Assembly (NCBI GenBank): GCA_037127315.1
Contig: JBBBDQ010000350.1
Location: 3,386,501-3,450,500 of the forward strand
Length of the DNA stretch: 64,000 bases
Source of the DNA: Ascarosepion bandense
Taxonomy: Eukaryota > Mollusca > Cephalopoda > Sepiida > Sepiidae
Reading direction: 5' to 3'
Part shown: one piece after another, positions 10,536 to 23,035 of the stretch
How positions within the stretch are numbered: the first letter of the stretch is position 1
Layout of the letters: each line of letters starts with the position of its first letter
The notes under the pieces: model-generated
Seen by the model: the letters and a program-made list of their open reading frames with translations, nothing else
What the model was told of the DNA's origin: nothing
Database searches by the model: none
Program-made: the position numbers and the translations under genes

Positions 10536-10720
10536 GCAAAAGTATTTACGGAGATACTTTTGATGATGAAGACTATATCTTGAGTCACAGGAGCGCGGGA
10601 TTTGTTTCCATGGCCAACCACGGCAAGAACACCAATGGATCTCAGTTCTTCATCTTACTTGTAAAAGCCCGATGGCTTGATAAGCGACATGTTGTCTTCG
10701 GTAAAATCATTAAAGGATAC
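10536..10720 (+). CDS. cyclophilin B-like peptidyl-prolyl isomerase, penultimate exon (5' part of gene outside window)
   Basis: Encodes the C-terminal half of a cyclophilin domain. It begins with a split glycine (G|GC) after acceptor ctttcttag, continues [17 protein letters not shown], then [19 protein letters not shown] and [12 protein letters not shown], and ends KGY before donor gtaagt. The Gln-Phe-Phe active-site segment and the Trp-Leu...His segment that contacts the proline substrate are present. The cyclophilin A residue Ala103 is His here. Length (185 nt) and phases (1 in, 0 out) equal those of exon 3 of the minus-strand paralogue. The earlier exons were not found in 1-10535. Confidence 0.88.
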
Positions 10721-11589
10721 GTAAGTGGAACATTTGCATATTATTTACATAACCGAGAGAAACAAAGATTTCTTGTATTATAATTATTGTGTTGACCTGC
10801 TTTCACTCAAAGACAAATTTGTCAGTAAAACTTTCAGCATTGATACATGTGTGACTGTTTCTATCGCATGAAACCCCATTGATGACAAGAATAGGTAAGA
10901 GTAAATTTTTGCTTCATGTAGGAAGAATCCTCCGTTACTTTAGGGACACACTATTTCGCAGAGTTTAGCGAGATTTGAATTTATACATTAAAGATTCTTT
11001 CTAGAAATAATAATAAAGATGACTTGTTGAATTATTCGATAAATTGTTTGCATTATATTATATTCCAGGCTCTTTAGTCGTAATTGATCTATCGACACAA
11101 GCTTGTTAACCGTCGCACCGAGATCTACTCGATTGGGGATTTTCTATGGGTATCTTAGATGTGGCACAAGGTTGAAAGTGTGGAACACCCTTTGAAAATC
11201 GAACTCATTACTCAGTCGTAATTGATCTAGCGAGCCACGTCGAAGCTCCAAATGCCATATTCGGATATGAACGAATATAAAAAAATAAGAACAAAAAAGA
11301 AAAAAAAAAGAAGAATGAATGATTGAGGGTCGTTGATGCTTAAAATTTGAGTGAAAAGTTTGTTTTTTTTATTGAAGGATTGTTGCTTGGGCATAAAACT
11401 GAATATATTGTGAGAGTTACTGGTGCAGAAAATGAAACTAGAATGTTTGTTGATGAAAAAGTGTATCAGGGAGTTTGAGTTTATGCCGTTACACAATTTA
11501 ATATATATTTTTATATATTTTTTTTACTCGTAATTGATCAATGACGACACTGTAATTTTTGTTTCTTTTGTTTTTGTCTAATTTTGTAG
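10721..11589 (+). other. intron of the plus-strand cyclophilin gene
   Basis: Flanked by gtaagt and ttttgtag. AT-rich, with three scattered copies of tcgtaattgatc (near 11078, 11217 and 11529). No other feature is seen; the short minus-strand frames inside are not supported. Confidence 0.75.
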
Positions 11590-11745
11590 GATGTCATTCG
11601 GAAAATTTCTGAAGTTGAAACCAACAAGGAAACTGGAATGCCGAAAAAGAAGATCAAGATTGTTGACTGCGGTTCCGATGATGTTAAGAAATATTGTTTG
11701 AGTGAGGCTGAAATTGAAGCTGAAGAAGACATCGAGAAAGATTAA
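11590..11745 (+). CDS. cyclophilin B-like, last coding exon
   Basis: Starts GATGTCATT after acceptor ttttgtag, in phase 0 with the exon before it. Encodes 51 residues: DVIRKISEVET, then MPKKKIKIVDCGS (the final beta-strand of the cyclophilin fold), then an acidic tail ending EEDIEKD and a TAA stop. There is no KDEL-type ER-retention signal; vertebrate cyclophilin B likewise lacks KDEL. The tail is very acidic and unlike that of the paralogue (which ends NHDII), so the two proteins may differ in partners or location. Confidence 0.88.
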   Translation, partial: DVIRKISEVETNKETGMPKKKIKIVDCGSDDVKKYCLSEAEIEAEEDIEKD

Positions 11746-11905
11746 AAAGTTTCCTTTTTATTGGTGGGGTCGGGGATTGAACTTAACTGCAAAACTTGAA
11801 GTTCAGTTTTCGAAGTCTGAACAATTCGCTGTTAGCAAAAACAAAACAGCCAAATAATAACAAAACTTTAAAAACAAAGACATTTTTATATTAAAAATAA
11901 AAAGA
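11746..11905 (+). other. 3' UTR with a candidate poly(A) signal
   Basis: AATAAA at 11896-11901, about 150 nt after the stop codon; AT-rich downstream. The true cleavage site cannot be fixed from sequence alone. Confidence 0.45.
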
Positions 11906-12775
11906 AATCATTTCATTTTTTTGTTCGAAAAGTAGATTTGAAGCCATGAAAAATTTCAAGACAAACATTTGGATCATAATTTATTAAAAAAGAAAAAAAT
12001 AACCACGAATGAACATTACCAACTTTTATGACTTGGATTTCCATTGTATATCTCTTCTAGCCTACCACAGTACTATGCATAGAGCTTCAAGAAGGGACTC
12101 TGTCCCAGTCAAGAGGGCTTGATTTTCTGCAGAGGTTATTTCTTTATTCGACCTCCTTATATATATATATATATATATATATACACGCATAAGTCTGTGT
12201 CTACGTACATATTAAATGATCATATATATATATTTGGGTGTATTTATGAGTTTAGCTTACAGAACTTCATAAGACACGTGCCTGGTGTATATATTTATAT
12301 CTATATAATTACACATATATATAACCATGCGTTTTTCCATTTTATTACCTATATTCTACATACTGCTTCTAATTAAGTAATTCTAAGCTTCTTTTCTGAA
12401 AGTACCAAATCTGCAAATGCCGGCTGTACTCTTGGCAGTGAAATTAATGGTGTCAGTTTCTAAAAAAAACAAAACAAAAAAAACAAACAAACCCGAAATC
12501 CACGTTATTTTCTCTAAAAAAAGGAGAAGAAACAATTAGAGATTGATTTCTTTTGGTTTCTTTTGAATTTTGATTGAAATTTCAGATGACAATATGTCTT
12601 ATGCTATTGCCTCTTTCGTTTTATACACTTTCTAAAATAATAATTTGACTAGGCAGGCAGGTTGAGATCGAATTTCAATGTGGACAGTCGTGGGTGTTTC
12701 CATTATTAGGTAAAGGCATGAACAAACAATATAACGATCATATTTTAAAAAATAAATTTAATCTCCGTCTGTTCA
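11906..12775. other. AT-rich intergenic DNA with short TA tracts
   Basis: TA runs at about 12157-12182 and 12222-12232; otherwise nothing is recognised. Confidence 0.5.
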
Positions 12776-12829
<54 letters not shown>

Positions 12830-12830
12830 C
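12776..12830. repeat. (TATC)n microsatellite
   Basis: About 13 units. Confidence 0.95.
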
Positions 12831-13818
12831 CCAGTCTGTTCATATTATTTTTAGAAATGAAACAACGTCTTTAATATTGAATTTCGAGATAGATATCTTG
12901 TTTTTTGTAAAGTTTGTCGCCACCTGTTATTACATTTAGAAATTATTACGTCCATACTTTTTTTTTTTTTTTTTTTTTTATAAAAGTGGAAAATTCAAAT
13001 GATGTATCTGTTCATCAACACATGAAGATGAGACATTTATTTTGTCCCGGGAGAAAAAGTCTTTTTCTTGTTTGCTTTTTTCGTATTTTAAAGCGGTCTA
13101 ATTAATTTTTTCTCATTTACTCAGTCTTCTTTCTAAGTTGCCTTTTTCCTTTCTTCGTCCATGTTTGACTATACATCAACCTAACTTCATCGATTGATTC
13201 AACAAGATTTTTTTGCATCATATTTCGACATTTACCTTCTCGATCGGCGTAGATGTTAATAACGAAATATCCTTAAATAGTGTCACTATCTCCTTTAACC
13301 ATAATAACATGAAATATATTTGGGGCCATAATGTTCGCACTAAGATGATGCAAACTGTTTCATCCGAAACTGCTTGACATTATCGGTTATCTTTAAGATT
13401 ATTGATTACTAAATGTGAGATATCTTTCGGAAGAAAACACTGGCAAAAAGAAATAATCGAATTTTATTAAAATCGAATTTTGATCAGTCGATTTATGATT
13501 AAGTATTCACAGATTAATGCATCATAAGGGCAGGGTTTTCTGGCTGTCCAGTTGTGCCTTTCTAGATGGATCTGTGATTGAAGAAAAAATATCGTTTAGT
13601 CAGTTCAGATATATCGAAGACAATATTTTTCGGAAAAAATAATTCGTGCTGCGAATTATTTAGACTAATCTCACATGACACATTTTTGGCGGGAGAAATA
13701 ACTCTTTGTCTTTAAAGCGGAATTATTCCGAAGACAAAAAAAAAAAAAAAGTAATTCAATATTTAACAAAAATAGGACACATAACATCCATCAAAACAAT
13801 ACATTTTCTTTTGATAAT
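12831..13818. other. no recognised feature
   Basis: Unique AT-rich DNA with a poly-T tract at about 12959-12979. Confidence 0.5.
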
Positions 13819-13819
13819 T

Positions 13820-14085
13820 CAGTCAAGTGCCATCCGTGATACACACGTGGGCGATCATGTCTCGAAAGAGACATGATTGGGCAGAATATTTTTCCGTAGT
13901 AGGTTGCCAATTACTTTCTGCGGTAGTCTGGTTGCCAACCAAGGCTGTAGAACGTAAGACTATTTAACCCTTAGCTGGAGGAAGAAGAAATGGATTAATA
14001 CCTTTTTAAGGGTATTTGCGCGTAAGTGAATGCAAATAATTCAAATGGAATTCGAACTCGGCTTTCCAATTTCTCGTTTTCACAT
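13820..14085 (-). mobile_element. SINE-A copy 5
   Basis: Minus-strand copy with a diverged head; the tail hairpin catgtctc/gagacatg is intact. Confidence 0.8.
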
Positions 14086-14194
14086 CCGCGAGTTATAAGA
14101 TTAAAAAATGAGAATTTAAAACAGTTTTAAGATACTCTAATTGGTTCTCCGAGCGGTAAACCCCATACACTAGCAGTGGTAATTACCATAGTAT

Positions 14195-14490
14195 CAGTTA
14201 AGTGCCGAAAGTGATACACGCTTGGGCGATCATGTCTCAAAAGAGACATGACTGACTGAGGAAAAGATTATCCAGCAGTCGGTTGCTATTACTTTCTGCG
14301 GTAGACTGGTTGCCCTCCAAGGCTATAGAACCTAATCTGTCCTGTTATTTAGCCCATAAATGGAAGGAAGAGACGGATTAATACCTTTCCCAAGGTATTT
14401 GCGCGTAAGTGAATGCAAGGAATTCAACTGGAATTCGAACTCGGCTCCCCGAGTTCTCGTTCCGAGCGAGTATCCACTGCACCACAACTG
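14195..14490 (-). mobile_element. SINE-A copy 6
   Basis: Minus-strand, nearly full-length copy, about 100 bp from copy 5 in the same orientation. Confidence 0.85.
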
Positions 14491-14609
14491 GTTCAAAAAA
14501 TCGGATAGTAAATATAATGCATTCCTTCCTTACCGAATTCTCCATAAATGTTATCTGTACATCAAGCATAATCCAGACTGATAAATACATATACTCTGTC
14601 TATATTTCT

Positions 14610-14810
14610 GAGATGAGGTATTGTCACTATTTACATTATTTACATTGTTTAGACTGTTGGGCTCATCTTTATTGTCATATTCAAGAAGTTTCGGTAATTG
14701 TACGCTCCGGCCTTTTTAATGATATGTTTATATTTCTGAGATGAGGTATTGTAACTATTTACATTATTTACATTTTTCGGACTGTTGTCATCATCTTTAT
14801 ATAGGTGTCG
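14610..14810 (-). mobile_element. SINE-T fragments in tandem
   Basis: Two successive 3'-end pieces, each with gatgaggtattgt, actatttacattattta and a diverged caactgttgg/catcttta block, about 130 bp apart. Same family as 20507-20800, without the tRNA head. Confidence 0.5.
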
Positions 14811-15284
14811 TAACTATTATATTCGTCAATTAGCGAGTGTAACAACGTTTGTTTTAAGCATCATTTTGGCATCTAGAGAACTAAAGATAGAAATCTTATT
14901 ATATGCTTAGTATATATATGCTATTTTTAAGTTCTGATATTTAATAAACAATAAATAATTTAACCATAGTATTTTGCGGAGTCGGCAGCCTAATTAATCT
15001 AGTTGATATATCTGTTATGCGATAAGCTAAATAAAAAAGATAATCATATGCACACCACTAATCCGGTTACTAGTAAAGTTGTATTGATATACATAATATT
15101 TGACACCATCTTTGACAGAAGTGATCGGATTAAAGGAAGAGATGTGAGAACAAATCTTAGGTAAGTAGATTCTTCTTAATCCGATATCATCAACATCATA
15201 CTTGTAAAATCAATAACAAAACCTATTCATGTCATTTGGATATAGCCACAAATCGAACCTGGAAAAAATCAGAAATCCTTTAAT
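14811..15284. other. no recognised feature
   Basis: AT-rich, no supported gene. Confidence 0.5.
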
Positions 15285-15590
15285 CAGCCAGTTAAGTGCC
15301 ATACGCAATAAACGCTTAGGCGATCAAGTCTTGAAAGAAACTTGACTGACTGAGCAGAGGATTTTCTCGCAGTAGGCTGCCATTGCTTTCTGCGGTAGAC
15401 TGGTTATCAACCAAGGCTATAGAACCCAATCTGTTCTGCTATTTAACCCACAACTAAGGGGAGAAAAGACGGATTAATACCTCTCCCAAGGGTATTTGTG
15501 CGTAACGGACTGAAACAATTTCAACTGGAATTCGAACTCGGCTCTCCGATTTCCCGTTCCGAGCCGATACCCACTACACCCCAATGCACT
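15285..15590 (-). mobile_element. SINE-A copy 7
   Basis: Minus-strand, full length with moderate divergence; the A and B boxes are still visible. Confidence 0.8.
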
Positions 15591-16208
15591 TACGACGCTC
15601 ATTTGCGGAGGGTTTGGTAAGATCTGCCGATATAAACACTGGATTGGAATAGTTGTGACGATTGACCCGGTCTTGTAGACATTGGATATGTTTTTAAAAT
15701 TTCTTGACATTTTGGTTAATTATCATGGCGTCGAAACTATTTTGCATTTGCTTGCTTCATAGATGTTTACGGGTCTTCATTGAATTGGAACATTCTTCAT
15801 AATTAGATCTGAAAACGAACTCTTACAACCAGATTCAAACAGGTACAACGATGCAAAAAGAAATTAACTGAATAATTACCTGTTTAATGACATCTTTTGG
15901 CTCTTGATATTCTGTGAATGTTTTTTTCGCATATTCTAAATCTTCGCCATTAGGCAACCAAATAATGGCGTTAATGAGGTGATTGCAAAAAGAGATGAAA
16001 TGCATTGGTTTTCTCCTTACTTTTCAAGGTTCACTATGGGAATTAGTATACCTGATATACTAATACCTTAACACGACTGAAGGAAGGACTAGAGTAAGCC
16101 AAAGAAATTAATTCCAAAAATGACTTACACATGGAAATATTTTATGTACAAGATTGATGTACAAAGTGATGAACACAGATATAAGTCATATTAAGATGCA
16201 ACACATGC
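15591..16208. other. no recognised feature
   Basis: No gene or repeat is supported. Confidence 0.45.
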
Positions 16209-16554
16209 ATGTCACGCACACACATGTGTATGTTTGTATGTATGTATATATGTGTGTATGAATGCATAGATGTATGCAGATATACAGATATCTATGTATG
16301 CATGCATGTAATTATGTATGAATCTATGTATACAAGTATGTACGTGTGTATGCATGTATGTATATATACACGCACGTATGAATTTATGTATGCTTGCTTG
16401 TATGTATCCATGCTATTATGTATGCATGCATACATGTATGCTTGAATGCAGTTATATATGAATATATGCTTGCACGTACGAATATATGTATGTATGTAGA
16501 CATGCATGCATACATGTATATATTCATGTATGTATGTATGTATGCATGTATATA
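16209..16554. repeat. degenerate (TGTA)n array, left part
   Basis: Tetranucleotide tgta/tgca repeat that continues at 17154-17285 beyond the MITE. The MITE therefore inserted into the array. Confidence 0.85.
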
Positions 16555-17151
16555 CACTACCGGCCATAAATATTAGGCCACCTCAGTGTATTAAAAAATG
16601 AAGAATTTTATACTATTTTTTAGTATTTATTGCCAAGTGAATAATTGTAATTGAAAATAGAATGGTTCTTTTGTTAATATTGCATATGTGCATCAAATGA
16701 ATTCATAAATATTTAATAATTACCTATATTGCAGTTTCATCAATGAAAGAATGGAGGAAATTTAGGATGATTCGGACGAGTTCATCTTTGCTTTCTTGCT
16801 TTGTAAAATTTTACAAAGTAATAATAACAAAAGAACTATTCTGTTTTCATTTAGAATTATCCAGTTGACAATAAATACTAAAAATAGAATGAAATACATG
16901 ATTTCTTTTAAAAAAAAAAACTGGGGTGGCCTAATAATTATGGCCGGTTGCGTATATATATAGTAAATCTACAGGGTGCGATGGGTAAATAGTCGCTATT
17001 TACCTTGTAAAATTTTGCAAAGTAATAATAACAAAAGAACCATTCTATTTTCATTTAGAATTATCCAGTTGACAATAAATACTAAAAATAGAATGAAATA
17101 CATGATTTCATTTAAAAAACTGAAGTGGCCTAATAATTATGGCCGATAGTG
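16555..17151. mobile_element. Tc1/pogo-like MITE with TA target duplication
   Basis: Terminal inverted repeats of about 33 bp: cactaccggccataaatat...ggccacctcagt at the left; the right end reads actgaagtggcctaataatt...ggccgatagtg. TA flanks both ends (16553-16554 and 17152-17153). Internally the element folds back on itself, and its right half is duplicated (16801-16945 resembles 17006-17149). It has no transposase frame and is non-autonomous. Confidence 0.8.
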
Positions 17152-17153
17152 TA

Positions 17154-17285
17154 CATATGCATGTATGTATGCATATATGTATTTATGTATGTATATAATA
17201 ATGTATGCATGTATGTATATAATCATGTCTGTATGTACTCATGCATCAATGTATGCATGCATTTTTACATGCAATGATATATAAC
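17154..17285. repeat. degenerate (TGTA)n array, right part
   Basis: Continuation of 16209-16554. Confidence 0.8.
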
Positions 17286-17669
17286 AGATTATCCTACAAA
17301 TATAAATTAAACCATATTCAAAAGGCAAGCATAATGAGAAGTGGACGTATAAAAAGAATCTCTTATTTGTAACCTCATCAAGAAGTACTGTCCTGGTGAT
17401 ATGTTATAAGTTCCTATTTAGGAAGCACAGAGACTGTCGTCCTCCCTTTTCAGCTGAATCACAACTAGCTATCGCCTCCACCCATCATCGTGAGCTAAAT
17501 AGCAACTGACTATCCTTGCCAACGTGCTGTCACCTGCCACCAAGTTCTTTCAGAATCAGCAAATTTATCCTGTCTAAAAGAAGATAATGCCTTCCACATT
17601 CCTACAGCCTCAAGGATTTTAAATTCACATGTAAATCCTCCATTTTTTTTTTCAACGTGTCAGTTTTGA
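17286..17669. other. no recognised feature
   Basis: Contains a weakly tRNA-like or repeat-like stretch near 17440-17560 but nothing firm. Confidence 0.4.
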
Positions 17670-18850
17670 TTTAGTTTTTTTTTTATGCGAAGTGTCCCTT
17701 CATGTCTCTCTTATCTTCCTGTCTTTTGTAGCTCTTAATGAGTTTTGTCTTTTTCTTATTTCTCCCAAACTATGTTTTACTATTCATTTACTCAAGCTCA
17801 TCAAGTACGTCACTCGTTGCTTTTCTCTTTCCCTCAATCTGTGTTGTGAGTATCAGGTTTTTAAAGCCCTCCTTCCTCATTACGTGCCATAGACATTTCA
17901 GCTGCCTCTTCTTGATATTAAATATAAGTTTCTTTTTTTGTTTTCATTTTCTCCAAAACCTAGTTGTTGCTCATATTTTCGGTCCATAGTATCCTCAGTA
18001 TCTTTCTGTAGAACCATATGTCTCTTGTTTCAAGTGCCTTGTTTGTCTTTGAGGTGGTTGTCCAGCATTGGCTGCCATACTGAAGGACAGATATCACGTA
18101 ACTTTCTAGTACTCTTTTCTTTATTTTTAACGAAATGTTCCTTTATTTCTAATGAAATGTGTCTCTTAATACTCTGCTTGGCTTTTTAAATCGTCTTTGA
18201 TCATTCCATTACGTCTTCGAATCTCAGTATCGCACTTTCCGTCCTCTGTTAGAACACTTCCCAGATATTTAAAACTCTGTACTTGTTTGATTTTTAGTAT
18301 CCAGGATTAGTATTTTTTTTTTATTTGGGGCTCATCCTTTTGCTGATAACCATGAATTCTGTCTTCTTTTAGTTTATACTTAGTCCTTTCTTCTCCCTTT
18401 CCTTCGCTACCTTCAATAGGAGATTGTGTAGTTTCCTTTTCATGTCTGCTATCAGCACTGTGTAATCTACATATTTTATATTGTTGATTGTCGTCGCCAA
18501 TAATGAATTCTCTCAGAGTTGCCTCATTGCATAGGTTGAATAAATCTGGTGAGAAGGCACATCATTGTCTTACACCCCGTTCTATTTTTATATATCTACT
18601 GTTCAAATGCAGGCGGTTTGCTGTCAGTACAGGTTCTTGATTACTCTAATGTCTTTTCTGGAGATGTCAAGATTAATTGTTTTGCCTGTAACCATATTTT
18701 GCATTTTTGACATTTGTAACTCATTTTGTATTTTCTCATTGGAAATTATTTATCGAGTTTTGTTAATGGCTTCTTATACACTTCGGCTACTTACGACCAA
18801 CTGGCGGGCGTTCACCATTGTTATCTCGACCGCATAGCAACACTCATGTC
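17670..18850 (-). pseudogene. decayed LINE reverse transcriptase C-terminal half
   Basis: On the minus strand, broken frames read like the palm-thumb and C-terminus of an endonuclease-reverse transcriptase. They include a YADDTVLIADMKRKLHNLL-type catalytic region near 18430-18490, then an EFMVIS segment, and a C-terminal stretch resembling YGSQCW...ETRDMWFYRKILR near 18000-18090. Multiple stops and frameshifts are present. Related C-terminal pieces occur at 31155-31545, 39105-39500 and 39530-39765. Confidence 0.55.
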
Positions 18851-19464
18851 GTGAGTGCGATCTTCACTTGACGCCCGACTTTTTTGGCCATATACCGGAC
18901 CGTGTAAATTTCGCTGATAACGTCGAATTAACTTCTTCGACATCAAAGAGATATATTTTTAATTATTAAATTCATTCTTGAGTAAACCTAAACTGATTTC
19001 AGGATTCCGTAAAGGGTGAGTCTTGTATGTATAAAACCTGGGATAATCCACGGATAAAAACATTACAGTCTTGTTCCAATTCCTGATCAAATATTAATCT
19101 CATGTTCCCAATGTCATTTATGCCTTCGTATTAGGCTCAACTAAACCGATATTATTCAAATTCGTATTAGGCTAAATTAAGTGAGAAGCTAAGCGTTGTT
19201 CATTTTAAATTTTTACTTATTCGTTTTTTCACAAACGTTCCTGCGGCATTTATACTTAATCTTTTATGGATTGTTTTCATCTTTTTTTTTTTAAATTAAT
19301 TTTAAAAGTGGAAAACTACTTTTAAGGGATATGATTTTTTAGTCATCTTTCTAAAAAAATATCATCTCTGTCTAAAGCTTGACTTCAAATGAACGGACTT
19401 CATTTTACAATTTTGTTGATACGCCGTGATTCGTTAAGAAATATATGTAATAAAATCAGTTCGG
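18851..19464. other. no recognised feature
   Basis: No supported gene or repeat. Confidence 0.45.
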
Positions 19465-19527
19465 TTATATATATATATATAAAACCAAAAGGATTATATA
19501 TATATATATATATATATAACCGAACGG

Positions 19528-19601
<74 letters not shown>

Positions 19602-19649
19602 CACGAACGGATTACACACACACACACACATATATATATACACTAACGG

Positions 19650-19698
<49 letters not shown>

Positions 19699-19700
19699 GA
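19465..19700. repeat. compound TA / CA microsatellite with a repeated linker
   Basis: Alternating (TA)n and (CA)n blocks separated by copies of gaacggatta or ctaacggatta. Confidence 0.9.
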
Positions 19701-20506
19701 GTGAATGTATTGTCTATTTTGTAAGCCATAGTTTTGAGCTTAGGAAGCTGAAATATGGCACATGGGTATATATTTTCAGAGTAACGGTCATAACTTTTCT
19801 CCTGTTCATATTTCATGTTTTATTATTTGCTATTGCAGGTTGAGTACACCCCCTTAGCAGGTCCTTAACTAAGATCTGGAGTAAGGCATGATAGTAAATA
19901 TGTGCATACTGTTTTCACGAATTCTGATTGTTAAATGATACTTAACATGTGTACTCATTTTATTCTCTTTACATTGGTAATATTCTTCTCAGTAAAAGAG
20001 CAATTTCATACAATGAAAATTTTTAATCTCTCTTAAAAAGGGATCTTTAATCTTTTACCAACTGGGTTCTGGTTATCGTTCCTGTTTGCACCTTTCTGGA
20101 TTGTACCTCGGGTAACAATTATCATAAGTATAACAGTAGTTTTAAGGTGCCACCTTGTCCTATTTCAATTTCAACATCCTTATATTGACTTATTCTATCA
20201 ATGTTTTTGAACATATATGCTTTTATGTGATAGCATTTTTATATCTCTGAGAAAACGTTTTTTGTTTAGTATTTAATCACGATGTCCGGTCTATTAGCTC
20301 TGATATGGCTGCTTGCTTGAATAGTAAAGTCCTAAAAAATAGTGACTACATCGCGTTTTTTATGACTGGTTCAGGTTAATGTTGATAAGATTGTTATTAT
20401 TATTATTATTATTAGTTAAGAGAAGAGTTTGATTTAAGAAAAGAAAATGTGTTTATTTTCAAGTTAAATTTTAAAAAAATGTTTTCAAGTATAGAAATAT
20501 ATAAAT
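19701..20506. other. no recognised feature
   Basis: AT-rich; short (TTA)n at about 20396-20414. Confidence 0.5.
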
Positions 20507-20815
20507 CTACAAAATATCTGTCTTTACATTATTCGGACTGTTGTTCCCATCTTTATTGTCATGTTTACGACGTTTCGGCCGTTGAACGTTCCGGCTTTCT
20601 TCAGGTGCTAGGAATTTTGAACCGAGACTTTTATTTCGATTACTGAGGTGTATAATTCTCATTCTATGCGCGATGCCACTTCCTGATGACATGTAGTCAT
20701 CTCCCTTGAACTCAGCTCTCTAAGCCAGGTAATGAACTCACAACTCTTTGGGTCAAGTCACTGGAACTAACCATCGCCTATATTCACTGGACCATGTGTC
20801 CTTGAGGAGATCAGT
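20507..20815 (-). mobile_element. SINE-T copy (tRNA-derived head, hammerhead-like core)
   Basis: On the minus strand the head carries an A-box-like tggtccagtgaata and a B-box-like gagttcattacc. The middle contains CTGAAGAAAGCCGG...CGGCCGAAAC at 20572-20604, and the copy ends aataatgtaaag. Sister copies lie at 49597-50010, 53818-53950, 55931-56275 and 56335-56640. Confidence 0.65.
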
Positions 20816-21039
20816 GTGCAAATTTCTAGAACTTATAAACCTTATTTGTCTTGTAATGAAAAATATTACAATTTCATTACAACACAAGCAATCTTTTTAC
20901 AAAGACTTATGTTTTATAGATTTATATATTTTTATACTTCCATTTTTTTAAAAAATATAACCTGACAAATATATTGTTTTTATAAATAGTGCTTTTTCCG
21001 TGTTGAAAAATACGTGAAAAGTTAGGTCAGTCATTTTAT
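20816..21039. other. no recognised feature
   Basis: AT-rich. Confidence 0.5.
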
Positions 21040-21050
21040 TTATTTATTTA

Positions 21051-21082
<32 letters not shown>

Positions 21083-21094
21083 GTCATTTTACAT

Positions 21095-21497
21095 CATATT
21101 TCTACCAACCAAGTCTGCGGGAAGACCTAAGGCAGGTCGTGGCGTGTTGTTATGGCTCCATTTCATGTTTTTTCTATCTTCCCCATCATCCCTAGCGTTA
21201 CATAGACAAAGTTCTTCTTAGTGTGTGGGCTCTACTTAATAAGACAATTTTTTGTATATCTCTTAAGCTGGGGTTTCCAGGGATTCTTTCAATGTGTTGT
21301 TTTGTTCCATTTTTTATCATTCCAAGTGCACCTACTATCACTGGCACAACTCTTGTTTTCAATTTCCACATTTTTTCTATTTCAATTTCCAGGTCTTTAT
21401 ATTTTGACAGTTTTTCAAATTACTTGGTTACTATGTTACAATCCGCTGGGCAAGCCATATCAGTTAATAGACAAGTTTTTCTTTCTGGTTTTTAACA
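21095..21497 (-). pseudogene. LINE-R 3' end (C-terminal tail of an RT protein)
   Basis: On the minus strand from about 21490 the sequence reads a decayed version of KTCLLTDMACP, FEKLSKYKDLEIEIEKMWK, VVPVIVGALGMIKN and IPGNPSLRDIQKIVLL, ending in a stop at about 21200. A 3' UTR ending in (TAA)n at 21060-21082 follows. It is nearly identical to the plus-strand copy at 29430-30400. The long frames on the plus strand are shadows. Confidence 0.7.
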
Positions 21498-22228
21498 ATA
21501 ATTATTATTATTATTATTAAATCCGACTGAATCAAATTTCTCCCGTCAAAAAAGTGGGTTCAATTGTAAAATCTGTTATTTTTCTAATTATTAAATTACA
21601 ATTTAAAATTAAAAATTTGATAATATGTAACATTATGGAAACTCAAAGAACGGTAGTTCAATTCCAGGTGTTTCTTATGGCACATTCATAAAAGGGAAAC
21701 ATGCTAATTATGCACACATTCGTGTTTATAATAACCCCCCCTCTCTCTCACACACACACACATTCACACACATACACACACACTCACACACACTGACGCC
21801 CCCTCCCCCCCCGCACATGTGCACCTTTATTCTCCTCGGGGAAATCATCATAAAACTAGAAATAATCAGCACACACATACCTGAAAAGCCTGTGAGAGTT
21901 TGAATTCAGGGAAATACAAGGTTTGAAATGGTCATTTTAAAAATGACCAACTGCATTCCCAAACTTGGGCCGCAGCACATAACAATTGTTTTATTGGAGT
22001 AAGTACACTGTACTACTTGTAAAATCAATGATATCCAAATGCAATGAATTTACGCTTGTTGGTGAGTAAAATACAGGCAATTCTTGCAGGTCATTGATTA
22101 TGGGTTCAATGTGTCCTGCGGTTTCTTTAAATAGGCCCTTTTATTTACCGTAGTTGAAATAAACGCAAATAAATGCATTTATATATGTACACACGCACAT
22201 TGATTTTTTATACGGCATTTATTGCTAC
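21498..22228. other. no recognised feature
   Basis: Contains a CA-rich and C-rich stretch at 21735-21815; no gene. Confidence 0.5.
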
Positions 22229-22230
22229 AA

Positions 22231-22294
<64 letters not shown>

Positions 22295-22330
22295 CATTCT
22301 ATTCACATCTATCTATCTCATTTTGTTCAC

Positions 22331-22395
<65 letters not shown>

Positions 22396-22396
22396 A
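22229..22396. repeat. (ATCT)n microsatellite with two interruptions
   Basis: About 160 bp, interrupted by cattctattcac and cattttgttcac. Confidence 0.95.
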
Positions 22397-22972
22397 TAAT
22401 ATGCATTTCTGCATGTATGAAATTCAATTGGAAAGTAACGTTTTTGCAGTAGTTCAGGTAAGTTTTAAAGGGCCATGATGTGTTTGAAGTCTATTTGGGG
22501 GTACGTGGTGTCACGTGAACACTGGGATGGCCAATTAAGTCACAGAAAACCCTTTAGAATGAACACAGATTTGTTTATTACTATTATTTTTCTGCTGAAA
22601 GCTATGCAACAAGAAGCAATAAAAATTCTGAATAATTTATATTTTGCGGTGGAAGACATTTTCTTGGTCTTGCAAGACTAAAGTAAGCAAATATTTTTAT
22701 ATATTGTTATATAAATTGCATTAAAGTAAGTCATTTATCCTTTAACTGAACAAAAGCAAGGAAGGAGAATAGGTCTGCGAATTAGTTTAGTGTTAAATAC
22801 AGTTGTATATTGCCAAGTAAGGCAAGTAGACAATTTTATTTGTAAGACAAACGCAACACATTCTTCTCCCTATTGCAAGAATTGAAACTCGATTAATCTA
22901 ATTTTACTAAATATCTATAAGTAACCTACATGATATCAGCACTGAAAAAAAAGATGTTACTTTTAAGCGCCT
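22397..22972. other. no recognised feature
   Basis: The 68-codon plus frame at 22475-22681 has no recognisable product. Confidence 0.45.
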
Positions 22973-23035
22973 GCCGTAGAGAAATGGTTAGCAAGGCTCG
23001 TGTAATGAGTTCTATCCTCATTGAGTTATTATACT
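22973..23035 (+). repeat. tRNA-like fragment
   Basis: gcgcctgccgtagagaaatggttagca followed by gagttctatcctcattg resembles a tRNA head with A and B boxes. Probably a SINE remnant. Confidence 0.35.

Noticed and set aside
10580..10783. Single-exon 67-codon protein starting at MSHRSAGF
   Set aside because: This is the cyclophilin exon read through its donor site into the intron; the splice sites show it is internal.
21221..21520. Plus-strand 99-codon frame with membrane-like text
   Set aside because: It is the complement of the LINE-R C-terminus, as is the minus frame at 29915-30234.
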